Assembly: GCA_029851415.1 (NCBI GenBank)
Contig: CM056743.1
Coordinates: forward strand, 77,146,186-77,210,185
Source of the DNA: Eretmocerus hayati
Lineage: Eukaryota > Arthropoda > Insecta > Hymenoptera > Aphelinidae
DNA length: 64,000 nt
Reading direction: 5' to 3'
Shown here: in pieces, positions 41,086-53,981 of the stretch
How the letters are laid out: each line of letters begins with the position of its first letter
How positions within the stretch are numbered: position 1 is the stretch's first letter
Notes under the pieces: model-generated
Told to the model about the DNA's origin: nothing
Databases searched by the model: none
What the model saw: the letters and a program-made list of their open reading frames with translations, nothing else
Program-made: the position numbers and the translations under genes

Positions 41086-42598
41086 CCCCGCGCTCAAGAT
41101 TCAGATCACGCAACCCAGCAACGAAGTTGATGACGCCGTCAACTTGAGCTCAGACTCGAACGACGCCGATACCACTATAGAGTCCCAGGAGAACAAAACA
41201 ATCCTGACTCCCGGAAACGGTGCGCTCGAAAGGAGAGTGTACGATGAGGTGTCACATGGGATGGAGATCGACCCTATCCCCTTATCCAGAGATGCGGCAC
41301 GACAAAGGAGTGGAAACGAGGCAAACGATCTCATGGGAGAATGGGGAGACCTGGGAACGTGCCGGGGAGAGACGGAGGAGAAGACATATCTCCTCCTCGA
41401 GCATTCCAACTTGCTTATAGGGATAGCCGAGTCCGTTTCCAGCAATCCAGAAGGGACCAAGAGCGACATCGAAGAGCTCAAGAAGTTCGGACATGCGCTG
41501 GAAGGCCTAGTCGCGACAGACAAGGCAAACCGGGCTGCTTTCGAGACGACGCTTCTTGAGATGGACAAGACCCTGATGATGAGGAGGAATGTGCAACCTC
41601 CGGCCACAAAGGAACCGGCCGCGTCGGGGAGTGTTTTACAGGAGAGGGGGCAAGGAAACCGGAATCGTGACCGGGACAACAGCGTGGTTTGAAGGGGAAG
41701 TGATACGGACCTTCATCGGGAGGTCTCGGAACACTGCGCTCGACATCAACGCCCAATCGGCCCGAGCAGAATGAGCCTTGGAAGGTAGTGGTGTCGAAGA
41801 AACGAGTGGAGAAGGTGAGAGAGAGCGGCAGATCGGACGATACCGCCAAAAAAAAATCGAAAATGAAACCGAGATGAGCCAAGCTGGAAGCTATTCTCGT
41901 CACGGCTAATCGGGGCGGGCCTACCTACGCAGACATGCTGCGTAAGATCAAGACGGTTGCCGCCAACGAGGGAGTAGGCACAAAAGTCACGGGCTTCCGG
42001 AGGACCCAAGAGGGCCAAGTCCTCATCGAATTGAGGAAGGGTACCGACGCTACATCTAAGGAGACTGCACTGGCACCGGTAGTCGGTAAAGAAGGAGTTA
42101 TCCATTGTCTCCTGAACACTCCTGAGGTGCTCGGAGTCGACTACGACGTAGGCAAAGATAGAGTTCTCGAGGACCTCGCTAAGGCCCTACCAGAGAGCGA
42201 AAGAGGGACGGTCGTAGTCCAGTCTCTCTGAAACGACTACCGGGGCACCCAAACCGCGGTTTCCTCGATCCCAACAAGACTGGCACACCACCTGCTAAAT
42301 TGGAAGGAGCCCAGAGTAGGGTAAGGCAGGGTGAGAATTCGCGAAATGGGTGGCATTTCAAGATGCTACAACTGTCTTGAGTACGGCCACAAAGCATCGG
42401 GCTGCAAGAGAGAAGACGGAGGATCGGAGACCAAAACTCTGCTTCCTGTGCGGCGAACCAGACCACCTCGTCACAACCTGCAAAGGGAAGCCGAAGTGCC
42501 TCAGCTGTGCAGCGATCGGGTCCAAATCTGATCACAGTTTGGGTCAAGCAACTGCACTGCCTACCAGAGGGCGAGGAGTACATACAAACAAGGTTGGA

Positions 42599-44995
42599 AT
42601 GGCTAATTCCATACAAGCCAACCTTGAAAAGAGCGAGGACGCAAATGATCTTCTCCACGCCCTTGCCAAAGAAGAGGGAATCGATGTTCTGATTAAGTCC
42701 TCACCGCCTTGGAAGCGCGAATCCTCCTGATCCACGACCGATCTCTGGGGTACTGCTGTCGTTCGAATCATGAACTCTACTATTCGTGAGACTGGACCAG
42801 CTGCTCAAGGCCACGGCTTTGCCCGAAAGACCATCAGAGGCACAGCAGTCTTCAACTGCTACTATCTGCCTTCGCTCAAGACGCACGAATTTGAAGACGA
42901 GCCCCACGATCTAGAAGGAGATGTGAGGCAATAGAGGGCCCAGCTATAGTTGCGGGGAATTTCAACTTCAAGGAACCGACTTGGAGCAGGGAGCCGCGTG
43001 ATAAACGAGGGGTAACACTTGCTGATGCCATGGAGGCATTAGGATAAGTGATCGCGAACGAGACGGGGGTACCACCTATGAATCGCATGACAGTCGGGCC
43101 CGGGAGGAAGGTTCGTCAGCGGTCCTCGACCTCAGGTTCATGAGTCCGTCGCTCATGGGATGTATGACATTGTGGGAGGTTCTGGGCACGGAAACACTGA
43201 GTGACCATCAAAATATTCGGTTTCAATTCAGGGTTGACAGACAGGGACAGACGGCACGTTCTCTACGACCGACGGGGTGGCAGGTGCGCAAGCTAGACGA
43301 GGGCGTATTTCGGGGATCGTTCGAGGCAGCAGAGGATCTCCCGAGGAACACCACTGTCGAAGAGGCTGCGGCAATGGTGACATCCGTGCTCACGAGAGCT
43401 CGTGACGTGTCGATGCGTCGCACGACACTACTATGTCTTTGGGAGGAACAAGAGTACTGGATGACGGTAGAGATGGAAGCTCTCCGGAGAGCAAGCAACG
43501 AGAGGAGGAGGACCGCTTGGTGATCGAGGAAGCTGAAACGACACTCGCTGGCGGGAGATGACACGGCATACAAGGCCGCAAAGAAGGCATCCGACGTAGC
43601 CATCCGCAAGAGCAAAGAGAAGTGTTGGGGAGAACTGTGCGACATGGTGAATGAAGATCCCTGGTGCACGCCATATCGCGTGGGTATGTCAAGGGTCCGA
43701 TCTCAGAAGAGCAACCCAGCACCAACTGATGAGGCAACCTTACGCGGCATCGTGGAAGATCTTCTCCCAGCAGGACAGCCTAGGGGAACTCCTCCCCCGG
43801 GGAGCGAAGACCCCATCCCGCTCTTCACCATGCAAGAGCTCCTCATAGCGGCGAAGAGGATGCTAAATGGCAAGGGCCCTGGCCTGGACGGCATCCCAAA
43901 CGAAGCTCTGAACTAGTCTTCAAATACAAGCCAGATTTAGTCCTCGACTTCTTCAACACCTGTCTGAGCGCGGGAGCTTTCCCGAACAAGTGGAAACGCC
44001 AGGGGCTCGTTCTCGTACCTAAAGATCAAAGAGGTCAACGCCCTTCCAGCATGCTCGACAACATCGAAAGGATGTACGAGAGGATGGTGCTCAACAGGGT
44101 GGAAGAATCCTACGAAGAGAGCGGCGGGCTATCATCGATTCAGTTTGGGTTTCGGCGAGGTCGCAGTCCTGTTCACGCGATTGAGACAGTCCAGGAGCGG
44201 GTCCGGATGGCGGTAGGGATACCATACCAAAGGAGAGGGGGTTTCTGGGCGTTCATCGCGTTAGACATGAAAAACGCATTTAACTGTGCGAACTGGGAGC
44301 GAGTGTACGCATCCCAGGCAGGTACAGTGCTACCCTACCTGTGAGCAGACACGAGCGACTACCCGCGGAATGGGACCCTCGTATACGACACCGACGAGGG
44401 ACAAGAGGTTCGAGAGCTGTCCGCCGGAATCGTTCAAGGATCAGTTTCCGGGCCGTTCAACAGGAACACCTAGTACGACAGTCTACTGTCTATCGAACTG
44501 CCAGAAGGGGTGATGATAGTGGCTTCTGCGGACAACGCAGGACTTGAAGTTTGGGCCGACAACGAAGAGCTCTTGGGTAGACGCGCGAACGAGACGCTGG
44601 CCCGAGGCTACGAGTGGATGATCAGCAGGCTCCTAGAGCTGGCTGTTCCAAAGTGCGAAGCCATAGTGGTCACGAGGCGGAGGAAGTTTGATTCGCCTCA
44701 TTTTTACATCAACGGGCAAGAGATACCACGCAAGACAGAGCTGAAATATCCGGGGGTATGGCTCGACGAAAAGAGGTCGTTCAAGGAGCACATCGAAGAA
44801 GCCGCGCAGAAGGCAAGCAGGGTCACGACAACGAGAAGGGAACCGCCCTTGAGCAGTGGCAAACTGAGTGGGATTCGTACTCGCTCCGCAACCAGGAGAC
44901 ATTGGAAAGAGTTATCGGATATTTCAAGCTAGTGATGACCCGCAAGGAAGAGAGAGAAAAGGAACTGAGGTGCCTTGAAGCGGGCGAATGACAGT
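42599..44995 (+). pseudogene. ORF2 of R1-type element: APE endonuclease and RT, many stops
   Basis: It starts MANSIQANLEKSEDANDLL, the usual R1-type endonuclease opening. IVAGNFNFKEPTW (~42950, with NFN in place of DFN) and SDHQNIRF (~43200) are the later endonuclease motifs. RT follows from ~43840 (GPGLDGIPNEAL, QFGFRRGRSPVHAIE, ALDMKNAFNCANW), with the catalytic box region replaced or lost near 44340-44520 and later LKYPGVWLDE. A deletion removes most of the C-terminal zinc region before LRNQETLERV. It is inactive. Confidence 0.85.
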
Positions 44996-45436
44996 ATGTC
45001 TGCCCATTCAAACAGAAGATGTCCAAATGGTCCCAGGAGGAATATGATGGACTGAAGAGGGGGGGAAAGGAAGGAGAGAGCAGGAAAAAGGAAGAAGAGA
45101 GGAGAGAGAAGACCGAAGAGTAGGAAGAATATCGAAGAAAGAGAAACAACACCTGCGAGTCGCGAAAAGAAAGACGCTCGAGCCTGAGCGCGGAACGCCG
45201 CCGGTCCTGGAGTGATGCTCACGCGGTTCCGGGGCCGGATTGATGAGTTGGTGGATCTCTTCCTTGTCCAATGGCTAGCGCCAACGGACACGGACGAGTG
45301 GGTTTACCCGCTTCGATTGGCCATATCTATGCGGTTTCCATACTGGGACTGTTGGGGAGGTGCTGGCCAGCCGTGTTTGGCTAACCGGTGTCTGTCCTCC
45401 GTACGTCGCAGCGTACTCGTCCTACAACCACCTTAA

Positions 45437-45790
45437 GCAAGGAAAAGAGAGAGAAGGAGGGAGTGGATATTGAGAAAAATGGTGAGTATGGAATTGTAGT
45501 GAAAAACGCTGAGTGGCTAGAAATATTTGAGAAGAGAGAAGGAGATTGATTGATTCAAATTTCATTGAGCGTGGGGGGTAGGACCCCATTCGCCCACTAT
45601 GGATTACAGTGTGTTACATAAAATGAAATGTATTATTATCAATCGCTGATGAGAGAGAGAGAGAGAGATTGATTGATTGATTAACACTTTATTTTGCCGT
45701 GCTCCGGCAAGGAGTTCACTCTCCTTCTTCTCTACCCTCCCTAGTAGTGACATAGCACGCCGGCAAGGGCACGTTCTATCCTAGAAAAGA
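45437..45790. repeat. GA-rich junctions with two short non-LTR 3' ends
   Basis: Two 5'-truncated 3' termini on the minus strand (45547-45645 and 45668-~45785) each end in (AATC)n tails next to GA tracts (45530-45545, 45650-45667). Each has a terminal hairpin (GGGGTCCTACCCC; TTGCCG/CGGCAA). No coding sequence. Confidence 0.6.
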
Positions 45791-46790
45791 AGAGGCTTTA
45801 TTGAAAAGAAAGAAATTCAGAAAGAAAGAGAAGAAAGGAAAGAAGAAGAGAATAGACGGATTAGGAGAATGGAGGAGAGATTGGAAAGAATGCAGGAAGA
45901 AAATAGAAGTCTTACAGAGAAATTCGAGAAACTAGAAGCAGCTAGGTTAGGAAGCATGCCAATGCAGAGAGAGGAAGAGACAATTGAGAGCGAAAATGAA
46001 AGTGAAGAAGAAGAACCAGGAATGATAAGTAACGATGACCCACATATGATAGTAATAAGGAAAGGAGTAGCATACAGAGGAAAGAGGATGGGAATTTGGA
46101 TTCAAGATATAGTGGGAAGAAGCAAAGGAGACAATATCTGGTGGATAGAGAGACTGATGAAGAAAGGTGGCCAGCAACCTTCAAGAGCGTGGGTATTTGA
46201 AGCATTTAACCCCATTTCGATAGAAAAGGTATGGATGACAATGGAGAAATAGGGCCAAAAGAATTTGTCGTTGAAGCTTTCAAAGGAGTACAAGGGAGAT
46301 GGGAGGAAAGAAAGAAAGAGTTGGCAATAGGGAGAATACAGGCAAGAAACTTCAAAGTGGAAAGAATTGGTGATGTGGTGTATGCAGAGAAAGGAAACAT
46401 ACTGTACAGAATGATGTGGAACACCAGACTTGGAAAATTTGTTCGAATGCTGAAAAGAGAGGTGAAGGAAGTACAATAATACAAGGAGGGACGCAGGGAA
46501 GAGGAAGACAGGAGGCATGCTGAAGGAAAGACAGGAGAGAAGCAACGACAGTATAAATTTTTGTATAAGCGAAGAGCTATATTTTTTATGTTAAAGAAGT
46601 GCCAATCAGTGCAAAAGAATGAACACTTTATTTTTTATTTAAGTTAAAGAAGTGCCAATCAGTGCAGAAGAATGTACACTTTATTTTGTTGATATATGAT
46701 TTGATGCTATGAAAGTTTAAGATGTGAGATACTTATAAACAAAATTGGTTCAATAAATTAATAATAATATAATAATAATATGACATACAA
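45791..46790 (+). other. Purine-rich unit with two ORFs and an (AAT)n end, possible mobile element
   Basis: The plus strand is strongly purine-rich. ORF 45869-46252 (127 aa) has an N-terminal coiled coil, an acidic run and a C-terminal globular part. ORF 46231-46479 (82 aa) overlaps it in another frame and may be its continuation after a frameshift. Neither matches a family I know. A ~60-bp tandem repeat (AAAGAAGTGCCAATCAGTGC, two copies at ~46594-46690) follows, then TTCAATAAATTAATAATAAT. The A-rich end suggests a retroposed unit. Confidence 0.4.
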
Positions 46791-46849
46791 TAACAGCCGT
46801 CATAAGTGGCGCAATTACTTTTAGGGCATACAATTTGCAATTATCACAC

Positions 46850-47421
46850 TCAAGAACGAAATATCACACATCCAGACTTCTTCCAAACAGCTTTTCCATA
46901 CAAATGTTCTTGAAAGGCGATTTTGAATACGTCAAATGGCACCTTCAAACTGATAACAACAGGGACGGATTTCCATGCTGCAAAAGCTAAACGAGAGAAC
47001 GCTTTTTCATACGCCGTAGTACGCGCCATTGGAACTTGGACCCGGGTGGAATTGATCCTTTCAGATCTCCGAATATCATTATCGAGTGGTCTGAATAAAT
47101 CGTTCAAATATTCAGGGGTTTTTGTGGTGAAGATCTTATATGTTTGCACGCAAAGGAAGTACTCCCGACGACGAGATAGTGAGACCCATTGCAAGCGTTC
47201 AAAGTCAGGTTTCAAGGCAACATCACGGTGGCAACGAAAAATGAATCGTACGCATGTATTTAGGAGCCGCTGCAATTTTGACTCCAAATAACCCGAGAGA
47301 TCATAATATACCAAACATGCATAATCTAAATGCGGCATGATGAGAGCATTGACTAGCATTTTCTTCACTTGGCTTGATAGGAAGTTTCCGCGATAACGCA
47401 ACTTATGTAAGATACCAAGGG
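46850..47421 (-). pseudogene. RT C-terminal fragment of another CR1-like element
   Basis: 5'-truncated exactly at a GA tract (47422-47433). It contains MPHLDYACLVYYDL and KLQRLLNTCVRFIF, the conserved post-RT region of CR1/Jockey-type ORF2, but is clearly diverged from copies A-D. Confidence 0.75.
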
Positions 47422-47433
47422 AGAGAGAGAGAG

Positions 47434-47628
47434 ATTGATTGATTGATTGATCAACCATCCATCCATGCCGTGGTCTCTGCGGACCGTATGGCAACAGGGA
47501 CACAGTTTACATTTCATAATTTTCATTTCTTAGAATAAGATTTAGATGAATATTCTTAAAGCTAAGCAGGTACAGTCGGTGTAAGATGATACATGATTGA
47601 ATACTTCACTCAAGCTCACACAGAACAA
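47434..47628 (-). repeat. Short non-LTR 3' end between GA tracts
   Basis: An (AATC)n tail at 47434-47449 and GGATGG repeats end a ~190-bp non-coding fragment whose other side abuts AGAGAGATAG. The sense strand shows a GGTC/GACC hairpin near the end. Confidence 0.55.
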
Positions 47629-48000
47629 AGAGAGATAGATAGATAGATAGATAGATGTCCTTTTTTTCGTCCGCAGACAAAAGATCAAATTATATATGAT
47701 TACATATGCCCGTTAAAAATATAATATCGTGTATAGAAAATCATGTATATATATACTCATAATAATAATAGTTTCAGTGAAATACTGTTTTGGTCAAGGA
47801 CACTTAGTATCACGATTTGTGACTAGTCAGAGCAAAATTACTCATTATTCTAAGTACAAAAATTTTATAGTAAGAGAGGGATATGGGCTCACAGTCATAT
47901 CACAGCTGTGTTTCATCAGTCGGGTGACAGAAAGTCACATATAGAAAAAAAATAAATATTAATAAAAAGTAGAGCCCAACCCATCACAGATTAAAATAGT

Positions 48001-50895
48001 GCTTCTTCTCCACATCAATCCTCTGAAGAGACTGTGTCAATAGAAAATCTTTCAAGGCCTCTTTAAGTAACGATGTTTCCCTCAGCTGCCGAAAGCCCGG
48101 AGGGAGGAAATTTCACAGATGAGCACATTGAACTTGGAATGATCTTCTTCCATACTCAAGTCTCATGTTGGGGACTTTGAGTACTCGCTCTTCTAGATCA
48201 CCACGTGCGGGACGTTCGGATTGGTACCTGGTAAACATCGCAGCTAGGTAGCCAGGTTCTCCAAGATGCATGATCTTATGCACTAAGAGTGCTGCGAAGT
48301 ACATTCTCCGCGAATCAGTACGTAACCAACCCAGACGCTCCCTAAATGGGGTGATGTGCTCGTCTCTCCTAAGATCAGAAACGTATCTCACACATGAATT
48401 GCTCAGTCGTTGTATCCGTTGCCACTCTTCGTCCGTGGCGTCGAGGTACACGACCGTGCAGTAATCTAAATGCGGTTGAACCAAAGACTTGACCAGGCGA
48501 ATTCGGAGTGGTCTGGTGATACACGCCCTAAAAACCCGCTAACCGTAGAGGGCTCTGTTGACTTTCTTAGTTAATTTATCAATGTGCGGTTTCCACATCA
48601 GTTCGCTGTCAAGTGTAACACCCAGACTCACGACAGAGTCAGTGAATGGGACGAACACTCCGTCCTGTATCTCAACCCCTGGCAAGTTCATGCGTCGCGA
48701 GTCTTTAACGTTCCTCTCGGAACTGAAAAAGATTGCCTTGGTCTTCCCAGCGTTGAGGCGCAGGTCGGAATTCCTAGCCCAGTCAGCAACGAGTCGCCCT
48801 ATATCCCCTAGTCGAGCAATTCCCTGGTCGATGTTCTTTTTATCGACTTGTAGATGAATCTGGAGGTCATCCGCGTAAAATAAGTGGTTAACCGACTTTC
48901 CGTTCAGTAGCCCGGGCAAGTCATTCACATACAGACTAAAGAGGCGAGGTCCGAGAACGGACCCCTGTGGAACACCCAGATTGGTTTCTAGCCAATCAGA
49001 TTTACCTGCTTTCGAAGTGATTTGTTGGACGATTTCATCCACAGGAGTGCCGATCTCGAGAAACCGAGATGTCGTAGCTTCCTCAGTAGCTTGGATGATG
49101 AAATTGTGTGGAATGCTTTACTAACGTCAAACAGTAGGAGCAGAGTGATCTTCTTTCTGTCAATTCCTACTCTGATGTCGTCTGTCAACTTCAGTAGTGC
49201 CGTCTGGGTACTGTGATGTTGCTTGAAACCAGTCTGGATCGGATCGAGTAATTTCTCAATTTTTAAATACTCCGTGATTTGGTCATGTGCGATTTCTTCC
49301 AGAACCTTGGAGAGGAAGCACAGCAGCGCTATGGGACGGAAGTCCAAGGCTGCTGATGGAGCTGCAGTCGTTTTTAATGCAATCAGCTGCGCTTGCTTCC
49401 AAGCCTCAGGAAAAACGCTATGAGCGAAAGAGGAATTGAAGATATGTACAATAAGATCACCAATACTCGGAAGAGCTTTCGCGATCACGCTTTGGGGTAT
49501 TCCATCCGCCCCACGGGCCTGGGAAGAGAAATATTTAATCGCAAGGACTACATCATTGTAATTTGTGGGCTTAAATTCAACCCCCTCCTCCGGTGCCGAA
49601 CTAAAATCATCCATTGCTCAATTAATATTTTCGTGGGGCGAAACGGGAACTCCCGCAAAGTGAGCGTTCAACTCATCCGGTGTGAAACCGTGAAGTTCTT
49701 CCTCTTTGCTCTTGGGCAAGAGGCCAAGATTGCGCATCTCCTTCCAGATGTTCTTCTTCTGATCAAGAGCGTCCGTGAGATGGGTTTGAAGGAAGGAGTT
49801 ACGCTCTTGTTCAATGCGCAAGTCGACCTCTTCGCTAAGCCAAAAGTACTCACTTTGTAGCTCAGGAAACTTGCGTTGGTTACGTTGCATCCGCTCCCAG
49901 CGCCTGCGCATCGCGTCTCGCTCATTCATGAGCACTTTCAACTCCGGACCAATCCAAGGAGCATCATTTTTCTTCGGATTTATAGTTTTCTCTGGTGCCA
50001 ATTCGTCCAAAACGGTCTTCAAGTTTTCATTCAAGTAGTTAATCGCATCTTCCAAACTGGTTTCAGCATTTTCAAGAGCTGTCCAGTTGCAGCGAAGCGA
50101 GCGGTCATTCAATATCTCCGGAGTGATCTTACGAAAATCCCTATAGGTGAAGGAATTTCTCGGCGGAGTGGGAGTGAAGACGCTGATGGTGACGTCAATG
50201 ACCGAGTGCCTGCCGAAACTGGGCAGGAGTCTGTTTTGAAAGTCAGTAATGATGTCATTGTCATCTACATAAATGTGATCAATCCATGTATGAGATGTAT
50301 TGGGGGTGTGTTGGTGAGTCGGGCCATGCTGGACTATCTGCAAGGCAAGTTCTTCTGTCAGAGCAGTCAGTGTTTTGGTGTCAGGGTGAGTAGCGTCAAG
50401 TAAATCCGCGTTCAGATCTCCCATTATGATTTTGTGACTGTAATCGCCACACAGTCGACGTAATGAGCGAAACAGCCCATCATCCTTCTGCATGGCGATT
50501 TTCGGGGGTCTGTAAATTACTACGACTAATATCGGAGGAGATTTGCCCTGCTGTACGCTACAGAAAAGAAATTCAGGTACTCCAGGTTTCCCTGGCCCAA
50601 AAGTATTCGACGAAATCAATTTCTCAACCTTGAAGTCATTGCGTACATACAAGGCAACCCCACCTTCCTCTCTGTTGCGATCCTGTCTCAACAGTGAAAA
50701 CCCCGGAATCTGAACGAGACTGTCATCCACATACTCATCAAGCTTCGACTCTGCCACCCCAAATAGATGGTAGGAGGGATCAGTAGCGACGAGCAAGCGC
50801 AGATGCTCGATCTTATCTGTCAGGGAGTTAAGCTTGATAGATCGCGCTTTTAAGAAACCTCCGACCCCTCGTCGCTCCTCAGCAGCCGTATTTAG
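48001..50895 (-). pseudogene. ORF2 of copy B: endonuclease-RT, broken
   Basis: The endonuclease part is open from the ORF1 stop down to 49618, where a TGA interrupts it. RT continues in 49614-48988 and shifts at ~49000. HLFYADDLQIHL keeps the YADD motif. Further breaks lie near 48540 and 48113. The codon that is TTG in copy C is TTA here, so a non-AUG start at that spot is not conserved. Confidence 0.85.
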
Positions 50896-52660
50896 TCAAG
50901 GAGTCTCCACTGATACTGCTGCCGGATCTCGGCTCTGCTCCGGGACGGTTGTGCAGCTCTGGGTGTTGTTAGAGGACGCACAAGTACGTTTTGGAACACT
51001 TCGACAGGCCGTTTGAATGACCTGCAGATCACCGAGGGATTCGAACGTATGTGCTCGCTCACCATTTTTCCGCCTGACCCAGAAACGTCCACCGCTGTGC
51101 CAGACGTACCTTAAACCCAAACCACGTGCAACCGTTCTCAAACGTGTGTATCCCTTGTACTTCTCACGGGGGAGCATTTCATTTATAAAGATTTTACGGT
51201 TTGGCACATGAGCTTCCGCATCTGAGTCAAGTAGATCAGGCTGGATGTTATTAGCGGTGAAATAATTATTGGCGATTGAACGTTTAGCTCGAATCAATTT
51301 CCCGACTTAATGGCTACTGGAGAGTTGGACTACGCATGATGGTAGAATGCGTGAGACGGCAGCTGAGGCTCGTGAACATAGATTCGAATCACGATTACTT
51401 GCTGATGGCTTCTCCTCAAACGCATGCCTTGGATGCAGGACATGAACATCAACAATGTCTGCCCTCTCCAGCAAGGGAAGAATGGACTTGAGCACTGCGT
51501 AGGAAATATCAGATATTTGTGCCGGTGAGGCCATAGAATTTTCTTTCAAAACACCATTAATAATTAATTTGCAGCGCTCAAGACCATCACTGCCGTGTCC
51601 CCGTTCTTGCTTCTCAGCATGTGAGTGGGGGGACTCGTTCATCTTAGGTGAAATAATAAGAATCGAGGATTGATGTGTCGATTCGGCATTACAATTCTCA
51701 TCATTTCTTAGTTTATGATTTCGCAGAGTACTCTGGAAGCCTTCAAGCAGCTCAGTAAGAGTGGAAATCTGGTCCTTCATATTGGAATTCTGCTCCAAAA
51801 GAAGCTGGCGATCTAAACAGAGCTCCTCCAGCTGTGAGTTCTGTTTCTCTATAAGTCTCTCGAGAGAAGACACCCGTGCTAACAGACAATCACCCACCTC
51901 TTTCACCGCTGGCGTGAGAGATGGAGGGGGAATGGCAACGTTGCGTCGACTCACGAGGGATTTTATTTCGTCAAGCTGGTTTTGGAGCAAGGTATTTTGG
52001 TCGTAAAATATGTCTAGAGTACTCTGCACTATGAGTACCCATTTTGGCTCCGGAGAAGGTAACGGCGTCGATGTGGGTGATGCTAAAGGATGTTCCAAGT
52101 TGTTGGAGCTGTTGCTCTTCTCCATCTCAGCAGGGCCATCCTCGGGTGGTGTAGGATGCAGCAACTGGGAGGCACTAGTGAGCCGCTCATGTGTATGCTG
52201 CTTTTGAATATTCGCGGGCTCTACTTTGCTGGAGTCGTGGATGGTGGCGCCACGTGATGGAGTTGAAACAGCGGTTTGTGGAATACCCCCCGCTAGCGCG
52301 AGCTGTGGACTCCCGGTGGATTGAGAGGTCCTGGTGGTGGGGAGCTTCGCGCTACGCTGCACGCTGGTATATTGCGGAGCGGGGGGAGACAATCCAGATG
52401 CAGCACGCATGCTGAGCCGCGTGTGTAAGTTGGGCTGTTTACTCACACATCTCTGCGAGTTCGTATTCTCCTCCTCTCTATCTCTGGCTGTCTGCGTGCT
52501 GAAACGAGCGGCAGAAGTCGTCTGCTTCACTGCTTTTGATGGTAATTTTGCGGTTGGAATTTCGCTCACCTGCAGACAGCTCGTGTATGTCACTGCTCCT
52601 CGGGATGACTTCGAGCACTTGACATGTGCAGATCTTCTGCATATGCTGCATTCTCTGCTG
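50896..52660 (-). pseudogene. ORF1 of copy B, broken
   Basis: Pieces at 52593-51307 and 51297-50896 correspond to the linker, coiled coil and C-terminal domain of copy C ORF1. A TAA interrupts near 51305. The PHD-like finger region upstream has lost frame. It ends TGA (50896-50898) followed by CTA and is in frame with ORF2. Confidence 0.82.
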
Positions 52661-52997
52661 CCCGTGCGTAAGGTGCCGTTGCAGGCTCAGCAGGTGTTGT
52701 CATTCATCGTGCAGCAGACAGCGAGACGGGCCAGCGAAGCAGACGACCTCCGAGCATGCGCCGAGAGCTCACTTTCGGCGCCAAGCACTGCCAACTCGAT
52801 GTTATTGTTGGAGTTGCAGAATTGGAATTATTCCTCCCAGGCTCGATCAGGAGCCATGCAGTAATGCTCGAATGGTATGAGCCTGTAGGAGGGAGCCCAA
52901 TCTGCAAAAAAGTGCCGCCCGGGACGACTTTTTGATGGTTAAAACGATATTCTAAATCAGAGCGATGTTGTATGCGTGTGGAAGCACTTACCGCGCC

Positions 52998-53045
52998 AGA
53001 GATTGATTGATTGATTGATATTTATTGTGGACGGGGGATAAATTC

Positions 53046-53116
<71 letters not shown>
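52998..53116. repeat. Short non-LTR 3' end and long (GA)n tract
   Basis: An (AATC)n-tailed 3' terminus of ~45 bp (53003-53048, with AATAAATATC) is followed by a GA tract from 53049 to 53116. Confidence 0.8.
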
Positions 53117-53633
<517 letters not shown>

Positions 53634-53981
53634 TTGATTTGATTGATTGATTGATGCCCGTTTATTCGTCCGAAGACAAAAAAGAAAAATAATCAGTTAC
53701 ATATGGTAATATATATCACAGATCAATAGTGCGCATTGATAAAAATAATGAAGTCATTTGGTCAAGGACAAATCTTAAGTATATCACAATTTGTGACTAG
53801 TCGGGTAGCACTCAGAAGATTCACAAACTCCATAGAATAATATAAGAATACAAATAAAATGGCAGGGCTCACAGTCATATTACAGAAAAGTTCAGTCGAT
53901 TGACGAAAGGTCACACGTATACTTATAATTATATTCTAGATGAACGAATCAAGCAAAAAGTCAGCCCAAGCCTTTCAAAGT

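Larger units (their letters stand above)
37234..42540 (+). pseudogene. ORF1 of R1-type element, split and frameshifted
   Basis: The ATG at 37234 opens a frame running to the LTR insertion at 37512. The frame resumes without shift at 41090 and runs to a stop at 41692. Further pieces (41935-42231) and CCHC knuckles (CYNCLEYGHKASGC near 42360, CFLCGEPDHLVTTC near 42440, CLSC near 42500) are in different frames. The CCHC set at the C-terminus is typical of R1-clade ORF1. The protein would bind element RNA. Confidence 0.75.
36905..45436 (+). mobile_element. R1-clade non-LTR element, decayed, interrupted by LTR element
   Basis: It runs from a (GA)n tract to a conserved 3' end (CAACCACCTTAA near 45436) shared with the copies ending at 53561 and 60416. 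It encodes ORF1 with zinc knuckles and ORF2 with APE endonuclease and RT, both full of stops and frameshifts. A 3.57-kb LTR element sits in ORF1 at 37513-41085. Without that insertion it would be about 5 kb. Confidence 0.85.
47634..52997 (-). mobile_element. CR1/L2-like element, copy B, full length but broken
   Basis: Same 5' terminus as copies A and C (52997) and a 3' terminus with GTC-TGCG-GAC hairpin and (ATCT)n tail (47634-47656). The ORFs contain several stops and frameshifts. At its 5' side is another short 3' end with an (AATC)n tail. Confidence 0.88.
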
